A stretch of 64,000 nt of DNA from Gemmatimonadota bacterium (lineage in GTDB: Bacteria; Gemmatimonadota; Gemmatimonadetes; Longimicrobiales; Gaopeijiaceae): positions 1 to 64,000 of the forward strand of contig JAJCZZ010000099.1 in assembly GCA_029262115.1 (NCBI GenBank), in the 5' to 3' direction. The translations under genes were made by a program, and so were the position numbers. This document shows, piece by piece, positions 62,790 through 64,000 of the stretch. The notes beneath the pieces were generated by a model. That model was given only the letters and a program-made list of their open reading frames with translations. It made no database searches and was not told the DNA's origin. The number at the start of each line of letters is the position of its first letter. Position 1 is the first letter of the stretch.

Positions 62790-64000
62790 ATGGACCCATG
62801 GAGCGAGCGGATGCACTTCGGAGGGGATCGCTCTCCGCCCCGGTCGCGCCTCGGAGGTGGTCACGCTCGGACCCGGTCGTGCTTCGCCACCGCCGTGGCT
62901 GTGTTCGGATGGGTCGCGACGTTCGCCGCTCCCGCGACCGCCCAAACCGTATCCGGTACGGTCCGCGAGGCCGCCACGGGCCGCCCGGTCGTCGGCGCAA
63001 TGGTTCACCTCGTGGATCAAACCAACGCACGGGTCGCCTCCTTCCTGACGGCGGCAGACGGGCGCTACTCGGTGTCCGCGCGCTCGGCCGGGAGTCATGA
63101 GCTGGTGGTAGAGCGCATCGGCTATGCGGGGCACCGCGTCGGACCGCTCGAACTCCGCAGCGGCGAGCGAACCGTCCGTGACCTCGTGGTGAGCCAGGCG
63201 CCCGTCCAGTTGACCGGCCTGGTCGTCGAGGGCTCGGGCCGCCGGTGCGGTTCTCCCAGCGACGACGGGGGCCGCACGGCGCTCCTCTGGGACCAGGTTC
63301 GCAAGACGCTCGACGTGGCGACGTGGACGAAAAGGCACGGCGCTCTCCTGCTCCGTGTGGATCAGTGGCAGCGTGTGCGGGACCCCGGCTCCCTCGCGGT
63401 CGTGGACGAGGCGCGGAGCCGGCGCGAAGCCGTGGGCGGCAACTCCGTGCGGTCGCTCGCGCCCGAGGAGCTGGCGCGCACCGGCTACGTGGTCGAGGGT
63501 GACGGCGTTGTGGACTACTACGGACCCGACGCGGAGGCCCTCCTCTCGGACGAGTTCCTGGCCACGCACTGCTTCTCCGTCGTTTCGGTCCAGGGGGCGT
63601 CGGGCGCCGAGATCGGCCTGGCCTTCCGACCGGCTCCCGGCCGTGACGTCCCCGACGTATCGGGTGTCGTCTGGGTCGAGGAGGCTTCGGGCCGGCTCGA
63701 CCGGATCGAGTTCTCCTACGAGGGGCTCGGTACCCTCGTCTCGGAGCACGCCGGTGGGATCGTGCGCTACGCGGAGCTACCCGACGGCCGGTGGGTCGTC
63801 CGTGACTGGCACATCCGCGCGCCCTCGATGCGCCAGGTGAGCAACCAGGGCGCGCTCGGCCGGAGCGAGCGCCGCATGGTGGACGCTGTCCACGAGACGG
63901 GCAGCGAAGTCCGCTCGGTGCGCGGCACCGGGTGGCGGTGGTCGCCGGACCGTCCGACCGTGACCCTCGTCGGATCCGTCTACGACAGCACGGCGTCGGG
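62790..64000 (+). CDS. Exported carboxypeptidase-regulatory-like domain protein (partial)
   Basis: This frame stays open for 403 codons to the end of the window, so the C-terminus is missing. GGGGAGG lies about ten bases before the ATG. An N-terminal charged stretch is followed by a hydrophobic signal (about 42-60, ending TAQ). A carboxypeptidase-D regulatory-like beta-sandwich follows (TVSGTVREAATGRPVVGAMV and DGRYSVSARSAGSHELVVER), then an unassigned domain of about 270 residues. The last residues (TVTLVGSVYDSTASG) begin a second such sandwich. Family members are surface or TonB-associated proteins. Confidence 0.75.
   Translation, partial: MDPWSERMHFGGDRSPPRSRLGGGHARTRSCFATAVAVFGWVATFAAPATAQTVSGTVREAATGRPVVGAMVHLVDQTNARVASFLTAADGRYSVSARSAGSHELVVERIGYAGHRVGPLELRSGERTVRDLVVSQAPVQLTGLVVEGSGRRCGSPSDDGGRTALLWDQVRKTLDVATWTKRHGALLLRVDQWQRVRDPGSLAVVDEARSRREAVGGNSVRSLAPEELARTGYVVEGDGVVDYYGPDAEALLSDEFLATHCFSVVSVQGASGAEIGLAFRPAPGRDVPDVSGVVWVEEASGRLDRIEFSYEGLGTLVSEHAGGIVRYAELPDGRWVVRDWHIRAPSMRQVSNQGALGRSERRMVDAVHETGSEVRSVRGTGWRWSPDRPTVTLVGSVYDSTAS

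Overview
This 64 kb window is high-GC bacterial chromosome, nearly all coding, with no rRNA, no CRISPR array and no intact insertion sequence. Gene content points to a diderm of the Gemmatimonadota type (for example a Longimicrobiales-like lineage). The clues are PadR regulators paired with very large MacB-like orphan permeases, many secreted lipoproteins and beta-propellers, a carboxypeptidase-regulatory-like surface protein, a bacillithiol gene (bshA) in a housekeeping operon, and a CIRCE-controlled groESL. The phylum is inferred from content; no marker gene was placed in a tree.

Bases 1-14.5 kb are accessory and partly decayed. They hold a zinc-peptidase-like lipoprotein, a truncated permease fused back to back with a truncated hydrolase, a padR-permease pair behind a palindromic operator, a broken VapC-like toxin and HIT-like debris. 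Two secreted proteins, a five-gene Sel1/two-ABC-exporter operon joined mostly by GTGA overlaps, and an intact toxin-antitoxin pair with its own promoter follow.

Bases 14.8-29 kb carry envelope and regulatory genes: a second padR-permease pair, a third permease, a LolD/MacB-type ATPase, and an NtrC-type regulator with its kinase. An ECF sigma factor, a membrane anti-sigma-like protein and two exported HEAT-repeat proteins follow as one tightly coupled cluster; this is the best candidate here for an undescribed signalling system.

Bases 29-45 kb are a housekeeping run on the plus strand, largely translationally coupled: secD-secF-tatD-mutL-miaA-bshA-uppP-nadC-birA-coaX, an isoprenoid-synthase-like gene, groES-groEL, doxX-like, rplU and rpmA. 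A 165 bp foldback element (MITE-like, TA-flanked) lies just before rplU.

Bases 45-64 kb hold a MltD-like transglycosylase and a minus-strand operon of beta-lactamase-like hydrolase, DUF3311, sodium symporter and chorismate mutase. A minus-strand fatty/aromatic acyl-CoA module follows (crotonase, aldehyde dehydrogenase, thiolase, hydroxyacyl-CoA dehydrogenase, crotonase). The window closes with an NfeD-FloA membrane-domain operon, aconitase, tRNA-Leu(CAA) and the start of a large exported protein that runs off the end.
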